DNA from: Pseudomonas sp.
GTDB lineage: Bacteria > Pseudomonadota > Gammaproteobacteria > Pseudomonadales > Pseudomonadaceae
NCBI RefSeq assembly: GCF_002796985.1
Contig: NZ_PEKX01000002.1
Coordinates: forward strand, 1-64,000
Length of the DNA stretch: 64,000 nt
Direction: 5' to 3'
In this document: piece after piece, positions 8,560 to 18,400 of the stretch
Numbering within the stretch: position 1 is the first letter of the stretch
Layout: each line of letters starts with the position of its first letter
Notes under the pieces: model-generated
Told to the model about the DNA's origin: nothing
What the model saw: the letters and a program-made list of their open reading frames with translations, nothing else
Databases searched by the model: none
Program-made: the position numbers and the translations under genes

Positions 8560-9555
8560 ATGGCTGAGATCAACATTTTCGAAGACGAAGCGTTCGGCGT
8601 CGGTGCACTGACTGCCGCGATCAACGAAACCCCCGAAGTGCCCGGCCGCCTGGCCGCGCTTGGCCTCTTCGAAGAAGAGGGCAGCACCACCATCACCCAG
8701 CAGATCGAGAAGGACGGCGACTCCCTGCACCTGGTGCCGGCCGCAGACCGCGGCGCCCCGGGCCTGGTTGTCCAAGGCAACAAGCGCCTGCTGATTCCCT
8801 TCAACAACGTGCACCTGCCGCAGACCTTCAGCATCATGGCTGACGAGATCCAGGGCATTCGCGCCTTCGGTGAGCAGACCGAGCTGCAGGCTGTGCAGGA
8901 CGTGGTGAACCGCCGCCTGGAGAAGATGCGCCGCGCGCTCGACGCCACCCACGAACACCAGCGCATGGGTGCGGTGCTCGGCACTATCCTCGATGCCGAC
9001 GGCAGCACTGTTCTGCTCGACCTGTACGACCGCTTCGGCATCAGCCCCCAGGTGGTCCAGATGGAGCTGGGCACTGCCACCACCAAGGTGCGCCTGAAGG
9101 CCGGCGAGGCGCTCGATGCGCAGGAAGATGCGCTGGGCAATATCTCCAGCAGCGGCTCGCGCGCGTTGTGCGGCAAGAACTTCTGGAATGCGCTGATCAC
9201 CCACAAGTCGGTCGAAGAGACCTACCTGAACACCCAACAGGCCGCCCAGCTGCGCGGCGACGCCCGCGAGGAGTTCGAGTTCGGCGGCATCGTCTGGGAG
9301 CGCTACCGCGGCAAGGTCGGCGGTCGTTCCTTCATCCCGGACGACGAAGCCCGCCTGGTTCCGCTGGGTGTGCCGGAGCTGTTCCTGAGCATCTTCGCTC
9401 CGGCCAACTACATGGAAACGGTCAACACCCTGGGTCTGCCGTACTACGCCAAGCAGGAAGCCATGCCGTTCAACAAGGGCATTGCCGGCGAGGCGCAGTC
9501 CAACCCGCTGCACATCTGCACCCGCCCGCGCGCGGTCATCAAGCTGGTGAAGTAG
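8560..9555 (+). CDS. Major capsid protein (lambda gpE family)
   Basis: A 331-residue protein with the typical gpE-type start (MAEINIFEDEAFGVGALTAA) and family stretches ADEIQGIRAFGEQTELQAVQ and the C-terminal NPLHICTRPRAVIKLV. Forms the icosahedral shell with the HK97-type fold expected of the family. The ATG at 8560 is chosen over 8554 because the GGAG site lies 7-8 bases before it. Confidence 0.95.
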   Translation: MAEINIFEDEAFGVGALTAAINETPEVPGRLAALGLFEEEGSTTITQQIEKDGDSLHLVPAADRGAPGLVVQGNKRLLIPFNNVHLPQTFSIMADEIQGIRAFGEQTELQAVQDVVNRRLEKMRRALDATHEHQRMGAVLGTILDADGSTVLLDLYDRFGISPQVVQMELGTATTKVRLKAGEALDAQEDALGNISSSGSRALCGKNFWNALITHKSVEETYLNTQQAAQLRGDAREEFEFGGIVWERYRGKVGGRSFIPDDEARLVPLGVPELFLSIFAPANYMETVNTLGLPYYAKQEAMPFNKGIAGEAQSNPLHICTRPRAVIKLVK

Positions 9556-9869
9556 TGGCCGGCTTCGGCGATCTGGTCGACGAAATGGACGACACCATCC
9601 TCGAGGTTCTCGGGGATGGTGAGTTCGCCCTGGTCGACCGCAACGGCCATGTGCAGGTCGATGTGCTCCACGGTCTCGTCGAGGATGGGGTGGAACGCAT
9701 CGATAGTGGGGCGGTGGATCGCGTCAGAACCATCGAGGTCCGTAAGGCGCTGCTCGGTTCCTACGACCGGCGCGGCGGCTTCGTGGACACCGAGGGCAAC
9801 CGCTGGACGATCGACGGCATCCACCTGGATGACGGCCATCTCATCACCTTCTACGTGGTGCCCGAATGA
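9555..9869 (+). CDS. Head-tail joining protein, 104 residues
   Basis: A small protein starting with GTG that overlaps the capsid stop codon (TAGTG). It lies in the position of lambda gpFII and is beta-rich with acidic N-terminus (VDEMDDTILEVLGDGEFAL) and ends in EGNRWTIDGIHLDDGHLITF. Such proteins form the ring connecting head to tail. An internal ATG at 9585 is an alternative start. The role is inferred mainly from position and fold-like pattern. Confidence 0.75.
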   Translation: MAGFGDLVDEMDDTILEVLGDGEFALVDRNGHVQVDVLHGLVEDGVERIDSGAVDRVRTIEVRKALLGSYDRRGGFVDTEGNRWTIDGIHLDDGHLITFYVVPE

Positions 9870-10303
9870 GCCTTGATCGAAATATGCAGGCCGAGATTAT
9901 CGGCCAGGTCCTGGCCGTGCTGGCTGGTGTTCCGCAGTTCGGCGCTGCCGTCTCAGAAGATTCGGTGGCGCGCGTGCTGGACGCGGAAGACGCCGACCTG
10001 CCTGACGAGATGATCGTGCTGCAGGAGGGCGACACCGTAGAGCTCGATCGCACGCCGAGCAACTGCAAGGAACAGTGGACCATCAACCTGGTGGCCATGT
10101 CCCGTAAGCGCGACGCACCGCAGGCCCTGCGCGCGGCTCGCCTCGCCATCAAGCGCGCGCTGAAAGGCAGCAGGGCCGGCATCGAAGTGGTGGGGCTGAT
10201 CTCAGTCGAGTTTCCCGCCTCGTCGGTGCGCCTGCCTGAGCCTGGGCGCCGCTGGAGCTATCGCGTCGTGCCCATCACTTTCACCTATAACCAGCCGCTG
10301 TAA
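9866..10303 (+). CDS. Putative tail terminator/completion protein
   Basis: 145 residues, starting in an ATGA overlap with the preceding gene. Helix then beta sequence with ELDRTPSNCKEQWTINLV and a terminal RRWSYRVVPITFTYNQP, which resembles tail terminator or minor tail proteins of the gpU type that cap the tail tube at the head end. Position directly before the tail tube gene supports this. Family assignment is tentative. Confidence 0.65.
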   Translation: MSLDRNMQAEIIGQVLAVLAGVPQFGAAVSEDSVARVLDAEDADLPDEMIVLQEGDTVELDRTPSNCKEQWTINLVAMSRKRDAPQALRAARLAIKRALKGSRAGIEVVGLISVEFPASSVRLPEPGRRWSYRVVPITFTYNQPL

Positions 10304-10313
10304 CTCATCCATC

Positions 10314-10338
10314 AGGCCGCCTTCGGGCGGCCTCTTCA
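10314..10338 (+). terminator. Hairpin before the 10353 gene
   Basis: AGGCCGCC, loop TTCG, GGCGGCCT, followed by CTTCATT, a weak T tract, and then CGGAGGG and an ATG. Same architecture as the other late-operon hairpins. Confidence 0.6.
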
Positions 10339-10352
10339 TTTCCGGAGGGCTC

Positions 10353-10574
10353 ATGCCCGAGATCGTCATCACCCAGGCCTTCAACCACCGCGAGGGGGCG
10401 CAGGTCACCCACTACCCGAAGTCGGAGAAGGCCGTCGCGGTCTCTCAGGCTGTTGCCGACCACGCGCTGGCCCGCGGCTTCACTCCCAAGCCGGAAGAGA
10501 AGGCCCAGAAGCCCGCCGCCAAACCTGCTGCGCCGGTCCCGGCAGCGACCACTGAACCCAGCGCAGGCAAGTAA
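10353..10574 (+). CDS. Small phage protein with Ala/Pro-rich tail, 73 residues
   Basis: Begins after a strong CGGAGGG site. The first 45 residues look folded (MPEIVITQAFNHREGAQ) and the last 28 are a Lys/Ala/Pro linker-like stretch. It lies between the tail terminator and the tail tube genes. No family recognised; a minor connector or tail-tube accessory protein is possible. Confidence 0.65.
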   Translation: MPEIVITQAFNHREGAQVTHYPKSEKAVAVSQAVADHALARGFTPKPEEKAQKPAAKPAAPVPAATTEPSAGK

Positions 10575-10603
10575 GCCGCGCGGCCTCCCATCAGGAGATT
10601 CCA

Positions 10604-11350
10604 ATGCTCAAGACGATCGATCGCTCCTTCATCGGTGAGGGTCAGGTATTTGCCCGGCTCTACGGTTCCCAGGATGCGCTGTTGCCGTTCGGTAACTGCG
10701 ATGCCTTCAGTGTCAGCTATGCCACTGATCGTAAGGCGTTGCCCGACTTCCAGGGCGGCGGTGGTAACCGCAACGTGCGTACCCGTCCCACCGACGTGAC
10801 CGGTTCCATCGGCATGTACGACATCACTTCTGACAACCTGGCGCGCATCACCCGTGGCTCCATCAAGGTGGCCCCTACTGCGGCAATCACCGACGAAATT
10901 CACACCTCGGCGGGCGTGGTGTTCGAGCTGATTCCGTTCAAGTACCTGCCGGACATGACGAAGAACGTCACGGTAAAGACTGCCGCCGACGGACCGCTGG
11001 TCGCCGGCACCGATTACCTGCTGACGCCCCATGGCATTCAGGTACTGACCGATAGCGCCATCGATGCCACGGGCGTGAAGGTCAGCTACACGCCGCGCAA
11101 GAGTTCGGTGGTGCACATGCTCAATGCTTCCGAGCGTGAATACGAAATGCTCATCGCTGGTCTCAACGACGCCCAGTCCGGCGAGCCCTACGCGCTGCGC
11201 ATCCGCCGCGCCAAGTTCGGCATGCTCCAGGAGCTGGCGGTGCTCGGCCAGGACTACCTGAAGCTGACCGGCCCCATCGAGCTGTTGTCCGATCCGACCG
11301 TGGTTGCTGACGATATCTCGAAATTCTGCCAGATGGACCTCGCGGCCTAA
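10604..11350 (+). CDS. Major tail (tube) protein
   Basis: A 248-residue beta-rich protein starting after an AGGAG site. Position between tail terminator and tape measure and the repeated beta pattern (TRPTDVTGSIGMYDITSDNL, then ASEREYEMLIAGLNDAQSGE) fit a siphophage tube protein, which polymerises as hexamer rings around the tape measure. Followed at once by a terminator-like hairpin; no tail chaperone pair lies between it and the tape measure. Confidence 0.8.
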   Translation: MLKTIDRSFIGEGQVFARLYGSQDALLPFGNCDAFSVSYATDRKALPDFQGGGGNRNVRTRPTDVTGSIGMYDITSDNLARITRGSIKVAPTAAITDEIHTSAGVVFELIPFKYLPDMTKNVTVKTAADGPLVAGTDYLLTPHGIQVLTDSAIDATGVKVSYTPRKSSVVHMLNASEREYEMLIAGLNDAQSGEPYALRIRRAKFGMLQELAVLGQDYLKLTGPIELLSDPTVVADDISKFCQMDLAA

Positions 11351-11383
11351 TCCCCTCGGCCACGGATGGCCACCCCATGAACC

Positions 11384-11409
11384 AAGCCCGCCACCCGGCG
11401 GGCTTTTTA
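11384..11409 (+). terminator. Hairpin between tail tube and tape measure genes
   Basis: AAGCCCGCC, loop ACCC, GGCGGGCTT then a T tract, directly followed by GCCCGGAG and the tape measure ATG. A good candidate for lowering read-through from the abundant tube protein to the low-copy tape measure. Confidence 0.75.
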
Positions 11410-11425
11410 TTGCCCGGAGTTTTTC

Positions 11426-14400
11426 ATGGCAAACCCGATCCAGCGCCTGATTCAGTTCGTGCTGCGCGGCAAGGACGACCTGTCCGACCCCGCCAAGAAA
11501 GCCACCGAAGCCATGGAGGCGCTGCGCGCCAAAACCGGCGAGCTGAATCAGGCATTGGACTCGGCGAAAGATGCCCGCGGCATGGTCGTCGCGCTGAACA
11601 ACACCGAGCGCGCGATCGCCCAGACCAAGACCTCGATCGAGCGAGCGGAGAGCACCGTCCAGGCGCTGCGCGAGGCGCTCGATAAGAACCCCGACAGCAA
11701 GGGCTTCGAGACCTCGCTGAAGGCGGCCGAGCGCGATGCGGCGAACCTGCGCCGGACGCTGGACACGCTGAACACCAAGCACGCCGACCAGCAGCGTGCC
11801 GCCAGAGAGGCAGGCGTCGACACCAGTAAGCTGGCCGACGAAGAGAAGCGCCTGGCGGCCGAGGTCGCCAAGGCCAAGGACGGCATCAGCCAGAACGCCA
11901 AGGCCCTGCGCGACCTTGAGCGCGACCAGGCCCGTGCGGCGCGCGAGGCGGCCAACCACGTCTCCCGCGTGACCGCGCTGCGCCAAGCCATGGCCTCGGG
12001 CGTCCGACAGGCTGCGGGCTATGCCGCGGCCTTCTTTGGCATCCAGGCGGCATTCGGCTTGGTACGCAAAGGCATCGACACGGTGCGCACCGGCATCGTC
12101 GAGATGCTCAGCACCGGCGACATGTTCGAGAACCTGCAGAACCGCCTGACCTCTCTCATGGGGTCGGTCGAGGGCGGCGAGCAGGCAACGGCGTGGATCA
12201 AGCGCTTCGCCAAGGACACGCCGCTGCAGCTGTCCGATGTAACCGATGCCTTCGCCCTGCTCAAGGCCTACGGCGTCGACCCCATGAACGGGTCCCTGAA
12301 GGCTATCGAGGACCAGTCCGAGAAGCTCGGCGGCGGCCTAGAGCGCCTGGAAGGTATTTCCACCGCCCTCGGCCAGGCCTGGGCGAAGGAGAAGCTGCAG
12401 ACCGAAGAGATTCTGCAGCTGATCGAACGCGGCGTGCCGGTGTGGGACATGCTGGGCAAGGTGACCGGCAAGACCACCAGCCAGCTGCAGGACCTGGCCA
12501 CCAAGGGCAAACTGGGTCGGGACGTGATCCAGGCCCTGATCGATGAGATGGGCCGCAGCTCCGAAGGCGCCGCGGCCAAGGCCATGGGCACCCTGACCGG
12601 CCTGGTCAGCAACCTGGCCGACACCGCGACCGACTTCCTCGGGCGCATCGCCAACAGCGGCGCGCTGGACTACGCGAAGAACAAGCTGAAGGAACTGGGC
12701 CAGACCATCGCCCAGATGGACGCCGACGGCCGCCTGGACAAGCTGGCGCGCGGACTGTCCGATGCCTTCGTGCAGGGGGCCGAGTGGATCGGCAACTTCA
12801 TCAAGCGCATGGCCGAAGTGGATTTCGGCACCCTGGTGGACAAGACCTCGGCCTGGCTGAGCGACTTCAGCTCCTCGCTCGACAACATGGCCACCAAGGT
12901 CAAGCTGTTCGTGGCGCCGTTCCGGACGTTGTTCAACGGCCTGACCACCGGCCTGAGCGGCATCGCCCTGGCGTTCACGAGCAACATGGGGCTGATGGTC
13001 TCGGCAATCGAAGCGATCGCCGCGAAGATTCCCGAGGCGCTGGGCGGCGAGGAGATCCGTCGCTCGGTCGCGGGCGTCAGCGAAATGCTCGCCGGTATGA
13101 GCGAGGGCTTCAAGAACCAGATCCAACAGGACGCCAAGGACATTGCCGACGCTTGGAAGACCAGCGCGGACGAGGGCGAGGGCGCAGTCCAGCAGCAGGC
13201 CCAGGCCGTCACCGAGCACTTCGGCGACATCAAGGCCAGTGCGCAGGATGCGTCCGGCGCGTCCGTGCAGGCGGTCACCAGCCTGCAGAACGCCCTGGAC
13301 CAGATCAGCTCGGCCACTTCGGTGGCGCAGCTGACCAAGCTGCAGGAGGAAATGCGCAAGGCGTACTCCGAAGGGACCTTGCTGCAGGACGAGTACGCCA
13401 ATGGCGCCGGGGTCCTCAACGCGAAACTGAAGGAGCTGAAGACCGCCGCCGGCTCGGCCGCCCTCGGGGTGTCGGACCTCAGTACGGGCCTGGAAAACCT
13501 GAAGCAGATTCAGGACGCCATCAGCAACGCCCGTACCACGGCGGACATCCAGAACATCCGCACCGCGCTGAACAAGCTGTACAACGACGGCACGATCAAG
13601 GCGCAGGACTTCAAGCGGGAGCAGCAGCGCCTGGGCGAGAAGCTGAAGGAGCTGAAGGCCGCTGGCGATACCGGCGCACAGGGCATGGACCAGTTGGCCG
13701 AGTCCACCGGCAAGGCCACCAAGACCCTGGAGGAGCAGCGCCAAGCCATCGGTGAATCGATGGAGGCCACGCGCAAGGCGGTCGGCAGCACTGAAGAGGA
13801 CATGACGGGCTTTGCCAACTTCTTCGGCGGCGTCATCAGCAGTGCACGCACCCCGCTGGCGCAGCTCAGTGCGGAAACGCTCGCGCTGTTCGATCAGCTC
13901 AAGGGGATCTCTTCTGCGAGCCCGGAGATTGACACCAGCTCGCTGGAAAGTACGACCGAGGCGCTGGCGCGGATGCGGCAGGAACTGGCAGCAGTCGATG
14001 CAGCATCGACCATGCCGGGGGTTTCAGGCCTCGGGCGCTGGGCGCTTTCGATGAAGGCGGACAGTGACCGGTTGGCGGTCTCATACCTCGAGCAGAAACA
14101 GAGCCTGCTGAGCTTGCTCGACGGTTACGAGGGCGGCGAGATCAGCGTGCGCAACTTCCTGGAGCAGGCCAAGGCGGCCCGCAACGGGATGAACCAACTG
14201 AACGACTCCGACCTCCGTCAGCTGGAGAGCACCATCGAGTCGGCGAAGCAGCGGATGCAGCAACTGTCCGAGGGCTCGCGGGACACCTTGGCGAGCCTGC
14301 AGGAGGAGCTGGCCGGGCTGCGTGGCGAGCAGGAAGCGGTGGACCGCAGCAAGTTCGCCAGCCGCAAGCGCGATCTTCAGCAGCAGCTCGCTGATGCGCA

Positions 14401-14698
14401 AGCCGGCGGTGACCTGGATGCGGTGGAGAACTATATGAAGGCGCTTGGCACGCTACAGCAGGTCGAAGCTGAGGCAAACAGCCAGCGGCAACTGGCCGAG
14501 CAGAAGGCCCGCGTAGAGGCGCAGAGCGCGGCGCAGCCGGCGGCAGCGCCCGAGGCTCAGCCAGCGGCAGTCGTACCCTCCCAGCCGATGAAGACAATCC
14601 GCCTTGAGCTTCAAGGCCGGACTGTTGACGTCGGCGTCACCGATGATGGAACCCAGCTGCTCGACTTGCTCGGCGTGGCTGCAATGAGGACAAGCTGA
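11426..14698 (+). CDS. Tail tape measure protein
   Basis: 1090 residues, the second longest phage gene here. Long coiled-coil helices at residues about 20-190, a typical tape-measure core near residues 210-410 (LGQAWAKEKLQTEEILQLIE and LGRDVIQALIDEMG), hydrophobic stretches around 490-540, repeated helical units (LNKLYNDGTIKAQDFKREQQ and a related unit near 645), and a Gln/Ala-rich C-terminal coiled coil. It sets tail length and assists DNA injection. By the rule of about 0.15 nm per residue the tail would be roughly 160 nm, an estimate only. Stop overlaps the next start (TGATG). Confidence 0.92.
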   Translation: MANPIQRLIQFVLRGKDDLSDPAKKATEAMEALRAKTGELNQALDSAKDARGMVVALNNTERAIAQTKTSIERAESTVQALREALDKNPDSKGFETSLKAAERDAANLRRTLDTLNTKHADQQRAAREAGVDTSKLADEEKRLAAEVAKAKDGISQNAKALRDLERDQARAAREAANHVSRVTALRQAMASGVRQAAGYAAAFFGIQAAFGLVRKGIDTVRTGIVEMLSTGDMFENLQNRLTSLMGSVEGGEQATAWIKRFAKDTPLQLSDVTDAFALLKAYGVDPMNGSLKAIEDQSEKLGGGLERLEGISTALGQAWAKEKLQTEEILQLIERGVPVWDMLGKVTGKTTSQLQDLATKGKLGRDVIQALIDEMGRSSEGAAAKAMGTLTGLVSNLADTATDFLGRIANSGALDYAKNKLKELGQTIAQMDADGRLDKLARGLSDAFVQGAEWIGNFIKRMAEVDFGTLVDKTSAWLSDFSSSLDNMATKVKLFVAPFRTLFNGLTTGLSGIALAFTSNMGLMVSAIEAIAAKIPEALGGEEIRRSVAGVSEMLAGMSEGFKNQIQQDAKDIADAWKTSADEGEGAVQQQAQAVTEHFGDIKASAQDASGASVQAVTSLQNALDQISSATSVAQLTKLQEEMRKAYSEGTLLQDEYANGAGVLNAKLKELKTAAGSAALGVSDLSTGLENLKQIQDAISNARTTADIQNIRTALNKLYNDGTIKAQDFKREQQRLGEKLKELKAAGDTGAQGMDQLAESTGKATKTLEEQRQAIGESMEATRKAVGSTEEDMTGFANFFGGVISSARTPLAQLSAETLALFDQLKGISSASPEIDTSSLESTTEALARMRQELAAVDAASTMPGVSGLGRWALSMKADSDRLAVSYLEQKQSLLSLLDGYEGGEISVRNFLEQAKAARNGMNQLNDSDLRQLESTIESAKQRMQQLSEGSRDTLASLQEELAGLRGEQEAVDRSKFASRKRDLQQQLADAQAGGDLDAVENYMKALGTLQQVEAEANSQRQLAEQKARVEAQSAAQPAAAPEAQPAAVVPSQPMKTIRLELQGRTVDVGVTDDGTQLLDLLGVAAMRTS

Positions 14699-15093
14699 TG
14701 ATGCTCGACAGCATCGAACTGGACGACCAGTTCGAATGGGCGGACGAGTTCGATTGGGACGCGGTGGCGCAGGATCAGGAGCGCTCGCTGACCGGGGCGC
14801 TACTGGTGCAGGAGGGCGTCAAGTTGCACGGGCGCCCGATCACCCTCAAGGCCAGCGGCGGCGTCTGGACGCCACTGTCGGTCGTGCGGCAGCTCGAGGC
14901 GCTGCGCGATCAGCGGATGCAGGTGATGCCTCTGGTGCTGCCCGATGGGCGAGAGTTCTCGGTGATCTTCAACCGCAGCAACGGCGCGCCGCTGAAGGCC
15001 ACGCCAATCTTCCGCGAAGTGAATCCGACGCCGGACGCGACCTACGACGTCGAGATCAGCCTGATAACGGTGGCCCCGGTGGCCGCCCCCTGA
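14698..15093 (+). CDS. Tail-tip associated protein, 131 residues
   Basis: Start codon overlaps the tape measure stop. Acidic N-terminus (IELDDQFEWADEFDWDAVAQ) then a beta-rich part. In many siphophages the gene after the tape measure encodes the distal tail or a minor tail protein, so a tail-tip role is inferred from place. The family is not recognised. Confidence 0.7.
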   Translation: MMLDSIELDDQFEWADEFDWDAVAQDQERSLTGALLVQEGVKLHGRPITLKASGGVWTPLSVVRQLEALRDQRMQVMPLVLPDGREFSVIFNRSNGAPLKATPIFREVNPTPDATYDVEISLITVAPVAAP

Positions 15094-15104
15094 CGGAGAG
15101 AACC

Positions 15105-15404
15105 ATGCAACTGACCGCGTACTGGGTGGGCAGCAACGTCGTGGCGGCGCGCTCGGCGGAGGGCGCCATTGCGGTGATGGGCCAGCACGAGCCGGCCGGA
15201 CGCTACCGCCTCGAAGACGTGATGGCGTTGGCCGAGAACCAGTTGGACCACCAGGTGACGCCGGATACGCCGGAGACCTTCCGCGAAGCCCTGGCGCGCT
15301 GCCAAGCCGAATCGCCTTCGGGCCGGGCAGACTCTCGACTCGCCATAGCGCAGGCCGGCATGGGCCGCCCCCAGTTGATCTACTGGGACTTCCCCGGCGC
15401 GTAG
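15105..15404 (+). CDS. Hypothetical tail-region protein, 99 residues
   Basis: ATG at 15105 with GGAGAGAA upstream; the longer frame from 14736 is an out-of-frame shadow of the preceding gene. The sequence has one GRYRLEDVMALAENQLDHQV segment, no cysteine protease signature and no membrane segment. Between two tail genes, so probably a small tail assembly factor. Function unknown. Confidence 0.65.
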   Translation: MQLTAYWVGSNVVAARSAEGAIAVMGQHEPAGRYRLEDVMALAENQLDHQVTPDTPETFREALARCQAESPSGRADSRLAIAQAGMGRPQLIYWDFPGA

Positions 15405-15431
15405 CGCACCCCTGATCCCCTCTCTCAATAG

Positions 15432-15452
15432 ACCCCGCCTCGGCGGGGTTTT
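15432..15452 (+). terminator. Hairpin before the 1190-residue tail gene
   Basis: ACCCCGC, loop CTCG, GCGGGGT then Ts, followed by a CTGGAG ribosome site and ATG at 15474. Confidence 0.7.
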
Positions 15453-15473
15453 CCATTTTTGGCTGGAGTGCTC

Positions 15474-18400
15474 ATGGCAATCAGCAACAGCGATATCAAG
15501 CTGCTCAAGTCGCAGCGCCTGACTGACGAAGACGACGGCGGCGGTCGTGCCACTGGCGAGGCCGTGGTGGACAGCGAGGTCAACAACCTCTTCCCGGACA
15601 TCTCGCGCCTGGACCGCACCATCGGCCGCATCAATCTGCGCAAGGTCTTCGCCGGGGTCGTCTCGCAGAACTCCGACCCTTACCTGGGCGCGCACTCCAT
15701 CCTGACCGAGGCGCCGGCCGATCCGCGCGTGTCGGTGCTGCTGTTCAACACCGGCAGTCAGACCGACGTGCGCTCGGATGCCCGCAACGCCATCGAGTCC
15801 TATGTGGTGCCAGCCGTGGCGGCGTCCTTCGAGCTGCTGGGCAACCAGCTGCAGGGCCAGCGCGCCATCGCGGCAATCCAGCGCGAGGAGCAGAAGCTGC
15901 CGGAGAACGGCGAGGTTTACCAGCTGGTGAATGGCAGCCTGTCGCAGTACCTGCGTATCACTCGCGTGGAATCGCGCATCGAGTCGTTCACCTACGATTA
16001 CGGTAACGGCAACTTCGTGAACTTCACCCGCCGTCGGCTCGATCTGTCGATCAGCGCGCCGCTGCTCAACACCTTCCTGGGCGGCACGCCGACCCCGGCC
16101 GGCACCGTGATGCTCAACCCCGCGCAGACCAAAAGCCAGGTGCTGAGCACCCAGGTAGCCGACGCCGCCCGCTATTACGGCATCAGCCCGTTGGCCGAGG
16201 CCGTGCAGGCCGGCGCGCTGAGCCTCAAGGTCGAATCGGTCTACGCGCAGTTGGTGCCCAGCAGCACCCGCGAAAACGCCATGATCGACCAGCTGGCCGG
16301 CTATCAGCGCCGCATCGTGCTGGCCACGGGGCCTGCGCGTAACGTCAACCTGACCTTCGCGCTGGTCACCGGCGGCCAGTCGCGCGCGTTCCTGGGCACC
16401 GGCTGCGCGCCGGGCTCCCTGTCGCTGACGGTCAACGGTGGCACCTTCGCCGACGACAGCAAGGGCGGTCTGCGCTTTGTCTCGGGCAGCAACTGGATCA
16501 CCAGCGGCACGGTCGACTATGAGACCGGCGAGATCAACCTGGTGCGCACCGGGGGCGGTTACACCGGCGCCGCCAGCGCGGCCCACCAGCCGGGCGCAGC
16601 CGCTACCGGCGAGACAGTCACCGGGGAGATCCCGATTGACCTGTCGAATCGGGGCTACGTCTACACCTTGAGCCTGGCCGACGCGCCGCCCATGCCGGGC
16701 ACGCTGGAGGTCAGTTACATGGCCCTCGGCAAGTGGCAGACCCTGCGCGATCCCGGCAACGGCGAGCTGACGGGCGAGGGCACCGGCACCATCACCTTCT
16801 CCACCGGCTCGGTCGCTCTGACCCTGGCGGCGCTTCCGGACGTGGGCAGCTCGGTGATCTGGGCCTATGTCGGCCAGAACAGCGCGGCCTTCACCCAGCG
16901 CACTGGCGTCAGCGTGCAGGCCAAGGCCAAGGTCAATCGCACCTTGCCGCACCAGGGCCTGCTGCCGGGCTCCTACTCGGCGACCTTCAAGGTCGGTGGG
17001 GTGACCAAGACCATCACCGACAACGGCACCGGCGGTTTGAGCGGCACCGGCGGCAGTGGCGTAATCAACTACGCCGCCGGCACGGTGAGCATGGAACTGA
17101 CCGCCACGCCTGACGCTGGCTCTGCGATCACGCACAGCTACCAGCAGGGGACCTTCACCGACTCCCCGCTGGCGGTGACGTCGGACAGCTCGGGGATGTG
17201 CACCTTCACCATCCCCGGTGCGCCGCTGAAGCCAGGCAGTGTCCAGGTGAGCTGGATCACCCGGCAGCGGGCGGCGGTGCCGGCCATCGACAAGGGTGTG
17301 ACCAACAGCGGCAACACGCTGCCGGTGTACGAGTCCGAGGTGCAGCTGAACATCTCTGTCACCGACAACGGCGCCAACGGCTTCACCGGCGGGCGTACCG
17401 GGACCATCAACTACGCCACCGGCGCCTGCACGCTGCAGGTGGCCACGCTGTATGCCTTCAAGGAGTTCACCTATGCCACGCAGAAGAACGGCTTCAAGCC
17501 TGACACCCTGGAGCTGGTGACCACCATCACCAACCTGCGGGAGTCGTTCGGCGGCACCCTGAGCGTTCGCGCGCAGTCCAACGGCCAGAGCTACGGCGCG
17601 CAAACCGACACGCAGGCGGTGATCCCGGTCACCCTGGACCTGCTGCCGGGCATCTCCGAGAACATCTTGCCGGGCTCGCTGATGTTCACCTGGGGCGCCG
17701 ACACCTATGTCGACCGCTCGGGCGTTCTGTACAAGGGCATCAGCAGCACCACGAACGCCGGCACGGCGGTCGGCTCGGTGGACTACGCCGGCCGTACCGC
17801 GACCCTGAGCACCTACAGTGCCGGCGCCGGGTCGGCGGTCACGCTGCTGGCCTGCCTGACCACCAACGCCGGTTTCAGCGTCAACGCGATGACCTTCCGC
17901 ACACAGGGTTCGCCTCTGCGCGTCGGCAGCCTGCAGATCACTGGTGTGCGTGTGGATAACGCCCAGGTCGTGACGGCCACGGCGGACGCCAACGGCATCT
18001 TCAATGGCAGCGTGATCAAGGGCTCGGTGGACGTGTCCACCGGCATCGCCCGGTTGCGCTTCACCAGCAATCTGGACGACCAGACCGGGGCGAGCGACAT
18101 CCCGGTGATCCCGCTGCTGCTGCGCTACAACGGCGTGGTGTTCACCACCCTGCCGTTGGACGCCAACCTGATCGGCCTGGACCCGGTGCGGCTGCCGGCG
18201 GATGGCCGGGTGCCGCAGTTCCGCGACTCGGATGTGCTGGTAGTTCGGCACGTCGCCGAGACGACGGTGGCCAACCCGATAGCGGGCAACACCGTGCAGC
18301 TGGCCCGCCAGCAGCAAGCCGCCATTGAGGTCTTCGACGGCAACGGCGTGGCGCTGCGCCCCGCCAGCTACAGCGTCAACCGCGAGTTGGGCCGGGTGAC

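Noticed and set aside
10445..14000. Long minus-strand ORFs opposite the tail genes
   Set aside because: Shadows of the tail tube and tape measure genes; coding order and overlaps favour the plus strand.
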